Notes: generated by a model not told the origin, from the letters alone. A stretch of 64,000 nucleotides of DNA from CAWKGC01 sp963849005 (GCA_963849005.1 CAWKGC010000023.1:248001-312000), one strand, 5' to 3'; positions 1 to 9,109 are shown, numbered from the stretch's first letter. A program made the numbers and translations.

Positions 1-658
1 GCTTACCGGCGTCGAGGATGCCATTCCCGTGACCGAGCCGGGCTTCCTCGCGAGCCTCTTCCGGCCGCTTTACGTGGCCGAACTCGCGAGCCTGCTGCCG
101 CTGGGCATCACCAGCGCCCGCGATGGCAACTTCAATCCGCTGTTCGCGCAGAACTTCGAGATGGCGGAGGACATCGGCGACGACCTTGCCGTCGGCATGC
201 ACCTTTCCGTGGTGTGCTCCGAGGATGTGCCGCGCATCACGCCCGAAGCGCTGGCGAGCGCCGGCAAGGGCTTCTTCGGCCGGGCGCTCGTCGACGACTT
301 CATCAACGCCTGCAAGCACTGGCCGAAGGGCACGGTCGACCCGGCCTACTACGATCCCGTACGCTCGGATGTACCGGTGCTGCTGCTCTCGGGCGGGATC
401 GATCCGGCCACGCCTCCCCGCCACGCCGAGTATGTGGCGCGCACGCTCCCCAACGCCCGGCACCTTGTCGCGCCCAACATCGGCCACGGCGTGAGCATGC
501 ACGGCTGCGCGCCCAAGCTGATCGAGAAGTTCATCAAGTCCGGCAGCGGCGCGGAGCTGGACGGCGCCTGCCTCGCGCGCATCCCGCGGCCGTTGTTCGC
601 GCTTCCGCTGGGCGCCCGGCCTTCGGGCGGCAAGCAGGGAAAGGCGGCCCGCAAGTGA
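1..658 (+). CDS. Alpha/beta hydrolase, TAP-like C-terminal part (5' truncated by window edge)
   Basis: The reading frame is open from base 2 of the window, so the N-terminus lies outside and the GTG at 29 is not a credible start. The visible part is the C-terminal half of an alpha/beta hydrolase of the proline iminopeptidase / tripeptidyl aminopeptidase (TAP) type. The segment VLLLSGGIDPATPP carries the acid residue of the triad and NIGHGVS carries the catalytic His. The nucleophile elbow must lie upstream. A likely role is hydrolysis of peptides or esters, probably exported as in TAP-family enzymes, but the signal region is not visible. The stop overlaps the GTG start of the next gene (GTGA), suggesting translational coupling to the ABC exporter. 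Confidence 0.75.
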   Translation, partial: LTGVEDAIPVTEPGFLASLFRPLYVAELASLLPLGITSARDGNFNPLFAQNFEMAEDIGDDLAVGMHLSVVCSEDVPRITPEALASAGKGFFGRALVDDFINACKHWPKGTVDPAYYDPVRSDVPVLLLSGGIDPATPPRHAEYVARTLPNARHLVAPNIGHGVSMHGCAPKLIEKFIKSGSGAELDGACLARIPRPLFALPLGARPSGGKQGKAARK

Positions 659-1377
659 TCCGCGCGAGCAAGCTCTCGAAGCGCTTCGGCGATGTGGTCG
701 CGGTCGACGGCATCGGCTTCGAAGCGCCGGACGGCCGCGTGACCGGGCTCCTCGGCCCCAATGGCGCGGGCAAGACCACGACCTTGCGCATGATCTCGAC
801 GCTCGTGGTGCCCACGGGGGGGAGCGCCAGCGTCGATGGCTTCGACGTGGGCAGCGCGCCGGTCGAGGTGCGCAGGCGCCTCGGCGTGCTTTCGGATGCG
901 CGCGGCCTTTACGGCCGCCTCACCGCGCGCGAGAACATCCGCTACTACGGCGAGCTGCGCGGGCTTGCGCCGGAAACCATCGCATCGCAGGTCGAGAGGT
1001 TCTCCCGCGTGCTCGACCTCGGCGCGCTGCTCGACCGGCGCACCGAGGGCTTCTCGCAGGGCGAGCGGATGAAGGTGGCCATCGCGCGCGCCCTCGTGCA
1101 CGACCCGCAGAACATCCTGCTCGACGAGCCCACCAACGGGCTGGACGTGATGACCACGCGCGCGCTGCGGGACCTGATCCGCGAACTGCGCGAGTCCGGG
1201 AAGTGCGTGGTGTTTTCCAGCCACGTCATGCAGGAAGTCACGGCGCTTTGCGACGAGATCGTGATCGTCGCGCGCGGCCGTGTCGCGGCGCAGGGCACGC
1301 CCGAGGCCATTCGCGGGGCGAGCGGCAAGGCGACCCTCGAGGACGCCTTCGTTTCCCTCACCGGGGAGGGCGCATGA
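655..1377 (+). CDS. ABC transporter ATP-binding protein, NatA-like
   Basis: This is a 240-residue nucleotide-binding subunit of an ABC exporter. Walker A (GPNGAGKTTT) sits near residue 38, the signature is FSQGERMK, and Walker B with its catalytic Glu is ILLDEPTNGLD. A His in the switch region (SSHVMQEV) follows. The GTG start overlaps the preceding TGA and the stop overlaps the ATG of the permease, so three genes are coupled. Single-domain ATPases followed by a NatB/YhaP-type permease form Na+-efflux (NatAB) or related exporters. The substrate cannot be read from the sequence. Confidence 0.85.
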   Translation: MIRASKLSKRFGDVVAVDGIGFEAPDGRVTGLLGPNGAGKTTTLRMISTLVVPTGGSASVDGFDVGSAPVEVRRRLGVLSDARGLYGRLTARENIRYYGELRGLAPETIASQVERFSRVLDLGALLDRRTEGFSQGERMKVAIARALVHDPQNILLDEPTNGLDVMTTRALRDLIRELRESGKCVVFSSHVMQEVTALCDEIVIVARGRVAAQGTPEAIRGASGKATLEDAFVSLTGEGA

Positions 1378-2549
1378 GGCCGGCGCTCACGGTGTACCTG
1401 AAGGAACTGAAGGACAGCCTGCGCGACCGGCGCACCATGCTCATGGTGCTGGTCGCCTCCGTCATCACCGGGCCGGTCACGCTCGCGCTGATGGCGGGCT
1501 TCGTTTCCGGGCTGGAGGAAAAGGCGGCGGCGCGCAAGGTGATGATGGCGCACGCCGAGAATGCCCCGGCGCTCGTCAACTTTTTCGAGCGCAACGACGT
1601 TCAGATTGAAACGGCTCCGGAGGATTACGAGGCACAGGTGAAGGACGGGCGAATCGATGCGGTGATCGCGGTCTCGGGCGACTTCCAGGAGCGCTACCTC
1701 TCGGGGGCCGCGGCCTACGTGGACCTCGTTTACGACGACTCGCGCACCGAGGCCACGCCGGCGGTGCGCCAGGCCGAGCGACTGCTGCGCGCCTTCAACC
1801 GCGAGACCGGCGTGCTGCGGCTGATCGCGCGCGGCGTGAGCCCGGACCTCGCCGAGCCCGTCAAGGTGGAGCATGTCAACGCGGCCACGCCGAAGCAGAA
1901 GGCCGCCTTCCTGCTCTTCCTGATCCCGATGTTCGCCATCCTGGCGCCGCTCCTGGGCGGCATGACGGTGGCGATCGACGCCACGGCGGGCGAGCGCGAG
2001 CGCGGCTCGCTCGAGCCGCTGCTGATGAACCCCGTGACGCGCGAGGCGCTGGTGATCGGCAAGTGGCTGACGGCGTGGACCTACGCGTGCGGCGTGGCGA
2101 TGCTGACGCTGGGCGGGTTCGCGGTGACGGCGCAGTTCTATGCGAACAAGAAGATCGCCGAGATGATGCAGTTCGGCCTGCCGGAACTGCTGCCCTTCGC
2201 GCTCATCGTCGTGCCCTTTGCCGCGCTCACCGCCTCGCTGCAGATGCTGATCTCGACCTACGGGCGTTCCTACCGCGAAGCCCAGACCTACGTGAGCTAC
2301 GTCGCCACCGTCGCGTCGTTCGTGCCGATCATCGTATTGCTCACCTCGCCGCGCGAGGCGCTCTGGCACCTGTTCGTGCCGGTGTTCGGCCAGCAAATGG
2401 CGCTCGGCCGCGTCATCAAGGGCGATTCCCTCGCGGCGGCGGACTTCCTGCTGCCGGGCGCGGTCGCGCTGCTCGGGACCGCGATCTGCCTGGCCACCGT
2501 GAGCCGCCTGCTGCGCCAGGAGCGCATCGTCTTCGGGCGACCTGCTTGA
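1374..2549 (+). CDS. ABC transporter permease, NatB/ABC-2 type
   Basis: This is a 391-residue membrane subunit matching the upstream ATPase. An N-terminal hydrophobic segment (about residues 20-43) is followed by a roughly 140-residue extracytoplasmic domain. Five or six further membrane segments occupy the C-terminal half, with the typical cytoplasmic loop ERERGSLEPLLMNPVTR between the first two. This layout is that of ABC-2 permeases such as NatB or YhaP. The ATG overlaps the ATPase stop (ATGA). The next gene, a helicase, begins at a TTG overlapping this stop. Confidence 0.82.
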   Translation: MRPALTVYLKELKDSLRDRRTMLMVLVASVITGPVTLALMAGFVSGLEEKAAARKVMMAHAENAPALVNFFERNDVQIETAPEDYEAQVKDGRIDAVIAVSGDFQERYLSGAAAYVDLVYDDSRTEATPAVRQAERLLRAFNRETGVLRLIARGVSPDLAEPVKVEHVNAATPKQKAAFLLFLIPMFAILAPLLGGMTVAIDATAGERERGSLEPLLMNPVTREALVIGKWLTAWTYACGVAMLTLGGFAVTAQFYANKKIAEMMQFGLPELLPFALIVVPFAALTASLQMLISTYGRSYREAQTYVSYVATVASFVPIIVLLTSPREALWHLFVPVFGQQMALGRVIKGDSLAAADFLLPGAVALLGTAICLATVSRLLRQERIVFGRPA

Positions 2550-4462
2550 GCGCTCTTGCGGAGGTGTTCGGCGAAGGCGGCGTGCTCGCCCGGTCGGTCG
2601 AAGGCTACCGTTTCCGCGCGCAGCAACTGCAGTTCGCCGAGGCCGTCGAGGCCACGCTGGCAAGCCATGGCGTGCTGATCGCGGAGGCCGGCACCGGCAC
2701 CGGCAAGACCTTCGCCTATCTCATCCCGGCGATGATCTCGGGCGGCCGCGTGATCGTCTCCACGGGCACCAAGACGCTGCAGGACCAGCTCTTCCACCGC
2801 GACCTGCCCAAGGTGCGCGACGTGCTCGGGGCGCCGGTGTCGATCGCGCTCCTCAAGGGCCGCGCCAACTATGTCTGCCTGCACCACCTCGAGGAGGCGG
2901 CGGCCGAGGGCAATTTCGGCACGCGCGACGAGGTGCGGCACATCCACAAGATCAAGAGCTTCGCGCGGACTTCCACCAGCGGGGACCGGGGCGAGTGCGC
3001 GGAGGTGCCGGAGCAATCGGGCGCCTGGGCGCGCGCCACTTCGACCCGGGAGAACTGCCTCGGCGCGAAATGCCGCTTCCACGACGACTGCTTCGTGATG
3101 AAGGCGCGCAAGAGGGCCAACGATGCCGACATCGTGGTGGTGAACCATCACCTGTTCTTCGCCGACCTCGTCCTGCGCGACGAGGGCGTCACCGACCTCC
3201 TGCCAACGGCAATACGGTGATCTTCGACGAGGCGCACCACCTGCCCGACCTGGCGCGCCAGTTCTTCGGCGAGTCGGTGTCGACGGCGCAATTGATCGAG
3301 CTGGCGCGCGATGCGCGCGCGGCGCAGATCCTGCACGCGAAGGAGATGCCGGAGATCGCGGATGCGGCCATGGCCATGGACAAGGCCGCGCGCGACGTGC
3401 GCATTGCGCTTGGCAGCGGGACCATGCGCCTGGCGCAGGCGCAGTTCGAGGCGAAGCCCGAATTCTCCAAGGCACTCGACCAGCTCGACGAGAAGCTTGC
3501 CGCCCTGGGCAAGTTGCTTGCGGCGCAGGAAGAACGCGCCGAGGAACTGCGCAACGCGTCCGATCGCGTGGGCGAGATCCGGGAACACCTTTCGCAGTGG
3601 CGCAACCGGGATTCCGAGGGTTCCGTGCGCTGGATCGAGCTTTATTCCCAGACGGCGGTGCTAAACCGCACGCCGCTGGATATCGGGCCGATCTTTGCCG
3701 CGCAGGTCTCCGCCGAGAAGCGCGCGTGGATCTTCACTTCCGCCACGCTCTCGGTGGCCGGCGACTTCTCGCACTACCAGTCGGAGATGGGGCTCGCCCA
3801 GGCCGAGACGCGCTTCTGGGAAAGCCCCTTCGACTTTGCCGCGCAGGCGCTGCTCTATGTCCCGGAAGGCCTGCCCGAGCCCAACACCGAGGGCTTCACC
3901 GAGGCGGTGATCGAGGCGGCGTTCCCGGTGATCGAGGCGAGCGGCGGCCGCGCCTTCCTGCTCTTCACGAGCCTGCGCGCCATGGACCGCGGTTTCGAGC
4001 GCCTGGTCGAGATGTAAGAAGGCCGGCCACGACTGGACCGTGTTCCTGCAGGGCACGGCGGGGAAGAACGAATTGCTCGAGCGCTTCCGCGACACGCCCA
4101 ATGCGATCCTTGTCGGCAGCCAGTCGTTCTGGGAGGGCGTCGACGTGAAGGGCGAGGCGCTGTCGCTGGTGGTGATCGACAAGCTGCCGTTCAGCCCGCC
4201 CGACGACCCGGTGCTGGCCGCGCGCATCGAGCAGATCGCGAAGGCCGGCGGCAATCCCTTCATGGACTACCAGGTGCCGCGCGCGGTGATTTCGTTGAAG
4301 CAGGGCGCGGGGCGCTTGATCCGCGACGAATCGGACCGAGGCGTATTGATGATCTGCGACCCGCGCATGATCTCCAAGCCCTACGGCAAGCGCATCTGGC
4401 GCGCGCTGCCGCCGTTTCGGCGCACGCGGCTCGAGGCCGAGGCGGTCGCCTTCTTCAAATAG
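2546..4462 (+). CDS. DinG/YoaA-type Fe-S superfamily 2 DNA helicase (two frame breaks)
   Basis: This is an XPD-like ATP-dependent 5'-3' DNA helicase, about 638 residues once frames are joined. Walker A is AGTGTGKT. Four Cys (one in GECAEV, then CLGAKCRFHDDC) can hold a [4Fe-4S] cluster. The DEAH box (VIFDEAHH), the FTSATL motif and motif VI (QGAGRLIRDESDRG) follow. The frame breaks twice: near 3203, just before the DEAH box, where one base is missing after CTCCTGCC; and near 4013, after LVEM, where TAAGAAGG reads in the wrong frame. Conserved sequence resumes immediately each time, so indel errors are more likely than decay. The TTG start at 2546 overlaps the permease stop; the GTG at 2564 is an alternative. 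Confidence 0.82.
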
Positions 4463-4473
4463 CGGCAAGAAAC

Positions 4474-4490
4474 GGGGTCAGAGTACATTT
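4474..4490. repeat. Dispersed GGGGTCAGAGTACATTT tag
   Basis: The 17-mer lies between the helicase stop and the convergent small gene. This sequence (or its complement ending CTGACCCC) is a recurrent short intergenic tag in many proteobacterial genomes, often near REP-associated elements; that is remembered knowledge, not a search. No associated transposase is present here. Confidence 0.35.
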
Positions 4491-4526
4491 CGGCCGGCAA
4501 GGCGCAGCCGGTTCCGGACTCCCGGC

Positions 4527-4673
4527 CTACTTCTTCCCGGGCTTGCTGTTCTTTGACTTGCTGTCGTCGGCGCCTGCAGCTGGCTGGTCGCCGATCACGG
4601 ACTTGAGCGGGCAAACGGAGAACACGGGGCATTTCTTGCAGCCGGCAACGACGGCGATGGGGCAAAGGGTCAT
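4527..4673 (-). CDS. Small cysteine-rich conserved protein (48 aa)
   Basis: This short ORF encodes MTLCPIAVVAGCKKCPVF and onward, with Cys at positions 4, 12, 15 and 21 in a C-X7-CXXC-X5-C arrangement, then a charged Lys/Ser-rich tail. A good Shine-Dalgarno sequence (TGGAGA, 7 bases before ATG) supports translation. The Cys pattern suggests a metal or Fe-S site, but no function is known to me. It lies about 70 bases downstream of the glutathione S-transferase gene on the same strand and may share its transcript. Confidence 0.55.
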   Translation of the reverse strand: MTLCPIAVVAGCKKCPVFSVCPLKSVIGDQPAAGADDSKSKNSKPGKK

Positions 4674-4741
4674 AGGGATCTCCAGGGGACTCGGCGCCCG
4701 GAACCGGGCGGATGCCAAGACTGTACCACTGCCGGACCTCG

Positions 4742-5365
4742 CTAAGTGATCGGGCTCGCCAGCACTTTCGCCGCCGCAGGGCGAGCAATGATCTGCGCGT
4801 AATACGCCTCGAGCGCGGGGCGCGCCTCCCGCCGGAGGGGCAAATTGAGCCAGCGATGCACGGCCACGCCGATGGGAATGTCGCCCATGGTGAAGTGGTC
4901 GCCCGCAATGAACGTGCGCCCGGCGAGCGCCGCGTCGAGGATGGCAGTCATCGCTTCGCTGCCGGCGCGCGATTCCTCGATCGCCGCGGCGTCCTGCTTT
5001 TCCTTCGGCGTGCGGATCAGGTTCCAGAACGCGAGGCGCATGCGCGGGCTGTATTCGGTGCACTGCCAGTCCATCCAGCGGTCGGCGTCGGCTCGCACGC
5101 GCAGGTCCGACGGCCAGAGCGTTCCCGCGCCATGCTTCGCGGCGAGGTAGCGCGTGATCGCGTTTGATTCCCAGAGGATGAAGCCGTCGTCGTCGATGAC
5201 CGGCACCACGCTGTTCGGGTTCATCGCCTTGTACTCGGGCGTCGCGACGATGCCGAAAGCGCCGCCGGCGTCGGTGCGATCGTAGGGAACGCCGAGTTCC
5301 TCGCACGTCCAGACGACCTTCTGCACATTGATCGAGTTGGGCCGGCCCCAGATGCGCAGCGTCAT
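4742..5365 (-). CDS. Glutathione S-transferase
   Basis: This 207-residue cytosolic GST has an N-terminal thioredoxin-fold domain (about 1-80) containing RPNSINVQKV near the glutathione site and the NSVVPVIDDDG cis-Pro segment. The Glu-Ser pair in ILWESNAITRYLA binds the gamma-glutamyl group. The all-helical C-terminal domain contains the FTMGDIPIGVAVHRW capping motif. GSTs conjugate or otherwise use glutathione on electrophiles; the substrate is not predictable. The ATG at 5365 was chosen because the family starts at the first beta strand (MTLRIWGRP). Confidence 0.88.
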   Translation of the reverse strand: MTLRIWGRPNSINVQKVVWTCEELGVPYDRTDAGGAFGIVATPEYKAMNPNSVVPVIDDDGFILWESNAITRYLAAKHGAGTLWPSDLRVRADADRWMDWQCTEYSPRMRLAFWNLIRTPKEKQDAAAIEESRAGSEAMTAILDAALAGRTFIAGDHFTMGDIPIGVAVHRWLNLPLRREARPALEAYYAQIIARPAAAKVLASPIT

Positions 5366-5441
5366 GAAGCGCCTTCGCGAATGTCGAATCGGATGAAAAG
5401 GGCGGCGACGCGCGGGCCAGGCACGGCGGTCGCGGCCACGA

Positions 5442-5618
5442 TCAGGCGGGCGGGGTGCCCTCGGCGGGCGCCTCGGCGGCGCCTTCCTCGGCTGGGGCGG
5501 CCTCGCCCTCGCCGGGGCCGCCCTTGGCGGCGAGCTTCTTCTGGAGCTTTTCCTCTTTTTTCTGTTTCTTCGCCAGGTCACGCTGGCGTTTTGCGAACGC
5601 GTAATTGGGTTTGGCCAT
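5442..5618 (-). CDS. Small basic conserved protein (58 aa)
   Basis: The ORF starts MAKPNYAFAKRQRDLAKKQK, continues with a Lys/Glu-rich stretch likely to be one long helix, and ends in an Ala/Pro/Glu-rich tail. Small proteins beginning in this way are common in betaproteobacteria, but I know no assigned role. The basic start and acidic tail could suit nucleic-acid or ribosome association, which is speculation. It is shorter than usual gene-calling limits and easily missed. Confidence 0.55.
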   Translation of the reverse strand: MAKPNYAFAKRQRDLAKKQKKEEKLQKKLAAKGGPGEGEAAPAEEGAAEAPAEGTPPA

Positions 5619-5713
5619 CTGCCGTCGTCCCTCGAGTAGTCAATGGAAGTGTGCGACAGGGTAGGGAGCGCAGGCGAATAAGTCAAACCGCGGGGCCGGC
5701 GGCGCCGAAAGGC

Positions 5714-5923
5714 TCACCCCTCCCTGAAGACGAACGGCAGGGCCAGCAGGGCGCCGCCCACCAGCAGGATCGGCGCCGTGCCGGAAACGAAATACGGAAA
5801 GACCATGAGCCCTATCCCGCAGAAAAGCGGCACGAATCGCTTCTGCTTGCGGCCGTAGATGAAGTAACCGACGCCGAAAGCACCGAAGAATACGCCCCAG
5901 AACAGGGTTCCGGCGCCGTCCAT
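5714..5923 (-). CDS. Small two-helix membrane protein (69 aa)
   Basis: The product is almost entirely hydrophobic: TM1 about residues 5-21 (TLFWGVFFGAFGVGYFIYG), a short basic loop (RKQKR), then one or two further helices ending LALPFVFREG. Small proteins of this design are widespread in proteobacteria without a known function. I prefer ATG 5923 over the in-frame GTG at 5926 because that ATG overlaps the stop of a short upstream ORF (TGATG). Confidence 0.55.
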   Translation of the reverse strand: MDGAGTLFWGVFFGAFGVGYFIYGRKQKRFVPLFCGIGLMVFPYFVSGTAPILLVGGALLALPFVFREG

Positions 5924-5994
5924 CACGCTGCCCGCGCCGGCATGGCGCTCGCTGCGGCCTTCGTTGTGTGGAGGGTGACTGCGACCAGCGGCAT
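5923..5994 (-). CDS. Possible 23-residue upstream ORF coupled to the small membrane protein
   Basis: The peptide is MPLVAVTLHTTKAAASAMPA plus three residues. It has a stronger Shine-Dalgarno sequence (AAGGAGAGG before ATG) than the downstream membrane gene. Its TGA shares a base with the downstream ATG (TGATG), the geometry used for translational coupling. It may be a leader that loads ribosomes for the next gene, or chance. No homology is claimed. Confidence 0.3.
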   Translation of the reverse strand: MPLVAVTLHTTKAAASAMPARAA

Positions 5995-6103
5995 CCTTGC
6001 CTCTCCTTCTGGTTCCGGCCGGGAATCACCGTGTCGGGACTGCTCGGGGCATCGCGCAAGCGAGGGGAATGTTAACCGATCCGCCAATGCTAGACTCGCG
6101 GCG

Positions 6104-6925
6104 ATGGCGACCATCGTCATTCTCGAGCATGCCTTCCAGGACCAGCTTGGCGTGCCCTACATGCTGCATGCGATCGCCGGGCACTGGAGCGCGCAGGGCC
6201 ACCGGGTGCTGTTCCACCGCGGCGAGGTCGATCCGCCCCCCGGTGACCTGGCCGTCCTTCACGTCGACCTGACCGTCACCCCCGCGGCCTACCGCCGCCT
6301 GCTCGCCTTCTATCCCCGCGTCGTCAACGCCGCGGTGCTCGACATTTCCAAGCGCCTCTACAGCCGCGACGCCGTCGGTCCGGGGAGCGACTGGCCGGGC
6401 CCGGTCATCCTCAAGTCGGAGGGCAACTTCGGCGGACGAATCGACATGCACCTTCGCGCGCTCGAGATGCGCGCGCACGGGACCAGTGCCATCCCGGAAT
6501 TGCAGGCGCTGAAGGATTACCCGGTGTTCAACAGCGCCGCCGGCGTTCCGGCCGCGCATCGCAACCTGCCCGGTCTGTTCGTGGAGAAGTTCCTGCCGGA
6601 GCAGGATGCGCGGGGCTATTACCTGCGCATCTGGAGCTTCTTCGGCGACCGGGAGCGCAGCAGCCGCTTCCGGTCCAGCGAGCCGATCATCAAGGCGCGC
6701 AACATCGCCGACCGAGAGGCAGTGGAAGTCCCGGACGAGATCCGCGCGTGGCGTGCGAAGCTCGGGTTCGATTTCGGCAAGTTCGACTACGTGCGCCATG
6801 GCGACCGCTATGCGCTCCTCGATGCCAACCGCACGCCCGGTATGCCGCCGACGCTGGCCGCCAGTCCCGGGATGCGGGCGACTCTGGCCTTGCTTGCCGA
6901 GGGGCTGGGCGCGTTCCTTCGCTAG
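6104..6925 (+). CDS. ATP-grasp-like protein of unknown substrate
   Basis: This is a 273-residue soluble protein. The middle segment VILKSEGNFGGRID resembles the ATP-grasp lysine and glycine-rich loop. The C-terminal FDYVRHGDRYALLDANRTPGMPP resembles the metal-binding D-x-N segment of that superfamily. These are weak, pattern-level matches, so a ligase role is tentative. The gene stands alone, facing a methyltransferase gene tail to tail; their stop codons share the palindrome CTAG at 6922-6925. Confidence 0.6.
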   Translation: MATIVILEHAFQDQLGVPYMLHAIAGHWSAQGHRVLFHRGEVDPPPGDLAVLHVDLTVTPAAYRRLLAFYPRVVNAAVLDISKRLYSRDAVGPGSDWPGPVILKSEGNFGGRIDMHLRALEMRAHGTSAIPELQALKDYPVFNSAAGVPAAHRNLPGLFVEKFLPEQDARGYYLRIWSFFGDRERSSRFRSSEPIIKARNIADREAVEVPDEIRAWRAKLGFDFGKFDYVRHGDRYALLDANRTPGMPPTLAASPGMRATLALLAEGLGAFLR

Positions 6926-7752
6926 TCACGGCGGCGCATCAGCATGCGAGGGAAGAGTTGCCCCCACTCGTAGCCCGGCGTTTCGCTTGCGATCACCTCG
7001 AAATGCGGCGAGACAAGGGCGTACAGTTCCTCCCGCGAGGGGAAGATGTACCTGGAATCGAGGTCGCGCCAACGCTCGAGGCTTTCGATGCCCTCGCTTT
7101 CCCAGCCGAGTTGCTTGCGATATTGCGCCGGGTCGGGAACATGCGCGTTCCAGGTTCGCCATACGGCATGAAGGCTGACGCCCTCGGTCGTTTCCCCGTG
7201 CACCGCCATCGCGAGCAGCCAGCGAAACAGCCCGAGGTTGCGCATTTTGCCGGAGAGGAGGTCCGCGAACAGCGGCTCGAAGTCGAGCGGCGCATCCGGC
7301 CTGCAGAAGCTGCGCATCGCGAGCACACCGCCGGGCCGGAGCACGCGCCACAATTCGCCCACCATCAGCCGCGCGTCGTCAAGCCGGGCAAACGTGGTGA
7401 AGCAGCCATCGCCGACCGCAATGTCCCGGCTCGACGCGGCCAGCGGCATTTCGCGCCAATCGCCGCGTACGCGCGCTGTGGCCGCCGGCTGCCCGGTGCG
7501 CGGCCAGACCAGGCGGAACATGGCGGCGGCCCAGTCGAGCGCGACCAGTTCGGTCGCCGCCGGCCAGCGCATCGTCGCGATAGGTGCCGTGACGCCGAGC
7601 AAGAGGGCCCGCGGGTTGTGACTTCCCGTCGCGCCCAACTCGGCGGCGCAGCGCTCGTAGAAGTCGACATCCTCGGCGCCGGGCGAAAGCGGCGGCATCA
7701 CACGCCATTGCAGCGCCCGGGCTTCCCAATAGGGGAGAGCAACACTGTGCAT
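6922..7752 (-). CDS. SAM-dependent methyltransferase, class I
   Basis: This 276-residue protein has a Rossmann methyltransferase core. RALLLGVTAPIATM is the SAM-binding strand-loop, VALDWAAAM carries the acidic end of strand 2, DIAVGDGCFT is post-motif, and WRVLRPGGVLAMRSF is the typical motif near strand 5. The canonical GxGxG is weakened to LGVTAP. Substrate unknown. The stop overlaps that of the convergent ATP-grasp-like gene. Confidence 0.72.
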   Translation of the reverse strand: MHSVALPYWEARALQWRVMPPLSPGAEDVDFYERCAAELGATGSHNPRALLLGVTAPIATMRWPAATELVALDWAAAMFRLVWPRTGQPAATARVRGDWREMPLAASSRDIAVGDGCFTTFARLDDARLMVGELWRVLRPGGVLAMRSFCRPDAPLDFEPLFADLLSGKMRNLGLFRWLLAMAVHGETTEGVSLHAVWRTWNAHVPDPAQYRKQLGWESEGIESLERWRDLDSRYIFPSREELYALVSPHFEVIASETPGYEWGQLFPRMLMRRRD

Positions 7753-7817
7753 CGTTCAGCGCCGCAGCAACCGCGCCGCTGCGTGGTCTCGGCAGGTTGG
7801 TGTGCAAGCTCGGCAGT

Positions 7818-9035
7818 TCACGTCGGCGCACCAAGCCAGGCCACGATCCGTTCGCCGACTTCCTTGCGATCGAGCAGGTCCAGGTGGTTCATGCCGTAGC
7901 CCGTCCACTGGCGCGAAGGCTGGAAGGCCAGGCTGCGCGAAGGATCCTTGTGCACGCCGAGCGCGCTGGCGACCGGCACGAGTCCGTCGCCGAGGATTCG
8001 CCCGCCGAGGTCGCCCGGGCCCTTGCCCAGGGAAGCGGCGATCGCATGGCAGGCGACGCCCTCGGGCAGTGCAAGGGGCAGGGGCCTGGCGTGGGAGCGC
8101 GCGAAGCGATCGCGCCTTATCCAGTCGCCGTCGAGCAGGCTGCCGTGGCGCAGGTCGGTGATGCCCGCGCTGCGGACCTTGCCGAGCCTGGCGAACGCGG
8201 CGGTGTACGGGCTCGCATCGAGCACGATGTCGATCCAGTGGCCGCCACGCTCCAGCGGCGCGCCCTGGTGCGGCGTGCCGAGGAAGACGATGCGCTTCAA
8301 CAGCCGCGGCCACTGATGCCCGGCCTCCGCGCCGTAGTGGCAGGCGCTGCGTGACACCAGCCCGCCCATGCTGTGCGCGACGATGTCCAGTTCCTCGACC
8401 GGCACGGGCCACGCCTGCACCATCGAATCGAGCAGTCCGGCGAATGCGCGGCCGTTGCTGGAAATGTGCAGCCCGGTGTTGTAGTGCAGGCAGACCGTGG
8501 TGAAGCCTGTTTTCGAGGCGAGGGCCGCGCCATGCTCGTGTCCGTTGCGCTTCCACTGCAGGTCGTTCATGCAAAGCCCGTGCACGAACACGGCGATCTT
8601 TCCGGTCGCATCCGGGATCGCCGCGGCGAGGGCCGGCTGCGTCAGCTCGAGAGGCTTGCCATTGCGGCGCAGCCGCGCTTCGATGGCGAGCGGATTTGCC
8701 GTTTCTGCCAGGTGGTCGCCAAGGACGCCATTGAGCGCGGCGACGACGGCCTCGCGCTCGGCCGACGAGGGCCGCTCGGCGATCAGCGGGACCAGGCGCG
8801 CGAGCAGGGCGTCGATGCCGCTGCCGACGAGGCGCGACACGCCGCGGATGCTGCGGTAGACCAGGCCCGTGACGCCGGTAGTGGGCTTTTTCGTCGGCTC
8901 GCCGAGAATGCCGGGAGCGCGCGAAATGTTGTGATGCAGGGACTCGACCAGGTCGGTCAGCCCGATGGTCGCGTCGATCGCCAGCTTGCCGGCGCCGCGA
9001 ATGTCGGAAGCGGTCACGTGATGCTTTTCTGCCAT
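7818..9035 (-). CDS. Alpha/beta hydrolase, PGAP1/lipase-like (405 aa)
   Basis: The nucleophile elbow is AHSMGG (catalytic Ser), preceded by an oxyanion region FVHGLCMNDLQW and followed by VFLGTPHQGAPL, a feature of lipases and PGAP1-like esterases. A late His near YGMNHLDLL can complete the triad. The first 130 residues are helical and lack a signal peptide, so the enzyme is probably cytoplasmic or membrane-associated. The long N-terminal extension resembles that of polyhydroxyalkanoate- or triacylglycerol-related esterases; the substrate is inference. Confidence 0.72.
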   Translation of the reverse strand: MAEKHHVTASDIRGAGKLAIDATIGLTDLVESLHHNISRAPGILGEPTKKPTTGVTGLVYRSIRGVSRLVGSGIDALLARLVPLIAERPSSAEREAVVAALNGVLGDHLAETANPLAIEARLRRNGKPLELTQPALAAAIPDATGKIAVFVHGLCMNDLQWKRNGHEHGAALASKTGFTTVCLHYNTGLHISSNGRAFAGLLDSMVQAWPVPVEELDIVAHSMGGLVSRSACHYGAEAGHQWPRLLKRIVFLGTPHQGAPLERGGHWIDIVLDASPYTAAFARLGKVRSAGITDLRHGSLLDGDWIRRDRFARSHARPLPLALPEGVACHAIAASLGKGPGDLGGRILGDGLVPVASALGVHKDPSRSLAFQPSRQWTGYGMNHLDLLDRKEVGERIVAWLGAPT

Positions 9036-9056
9036 GGCAATTCCGGCCTTGACCGG

Positions 9057-9105
9057 GCAGCAGCGTTTCCGGAAACCGGTGCGGTTCCCGGAAACGCTCG
9101 GCTGC
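9057..9105 (-). terminator. Strong hairpin after the exported-protein gene
   Basis: GCAGCAGCGTTTCCGGAAAC pairs with the downstream GTTTCC/GGAAACGC...GCTGC sequence, giving a stem of about 20 bp with a 3-base loop. It lies just downstream of the stop at 9110 on the minus strand. No U-tract follows, so it may be a Rho-type or 3'-stabilising structure rather than a textbook terminator. Confidence 0.45.
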
Positions 9106-9109
9106 GGTG

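Noticed and set aside
945..2663. Long minus-strand ORF (572 codons) opposite the ABC exporter
   Set aside because: It is a high-GC antisense shadow. The plus strand has complete ABC ATPase and permease motifs, and the minus product is rich in Arg, Gly and His without any domain.
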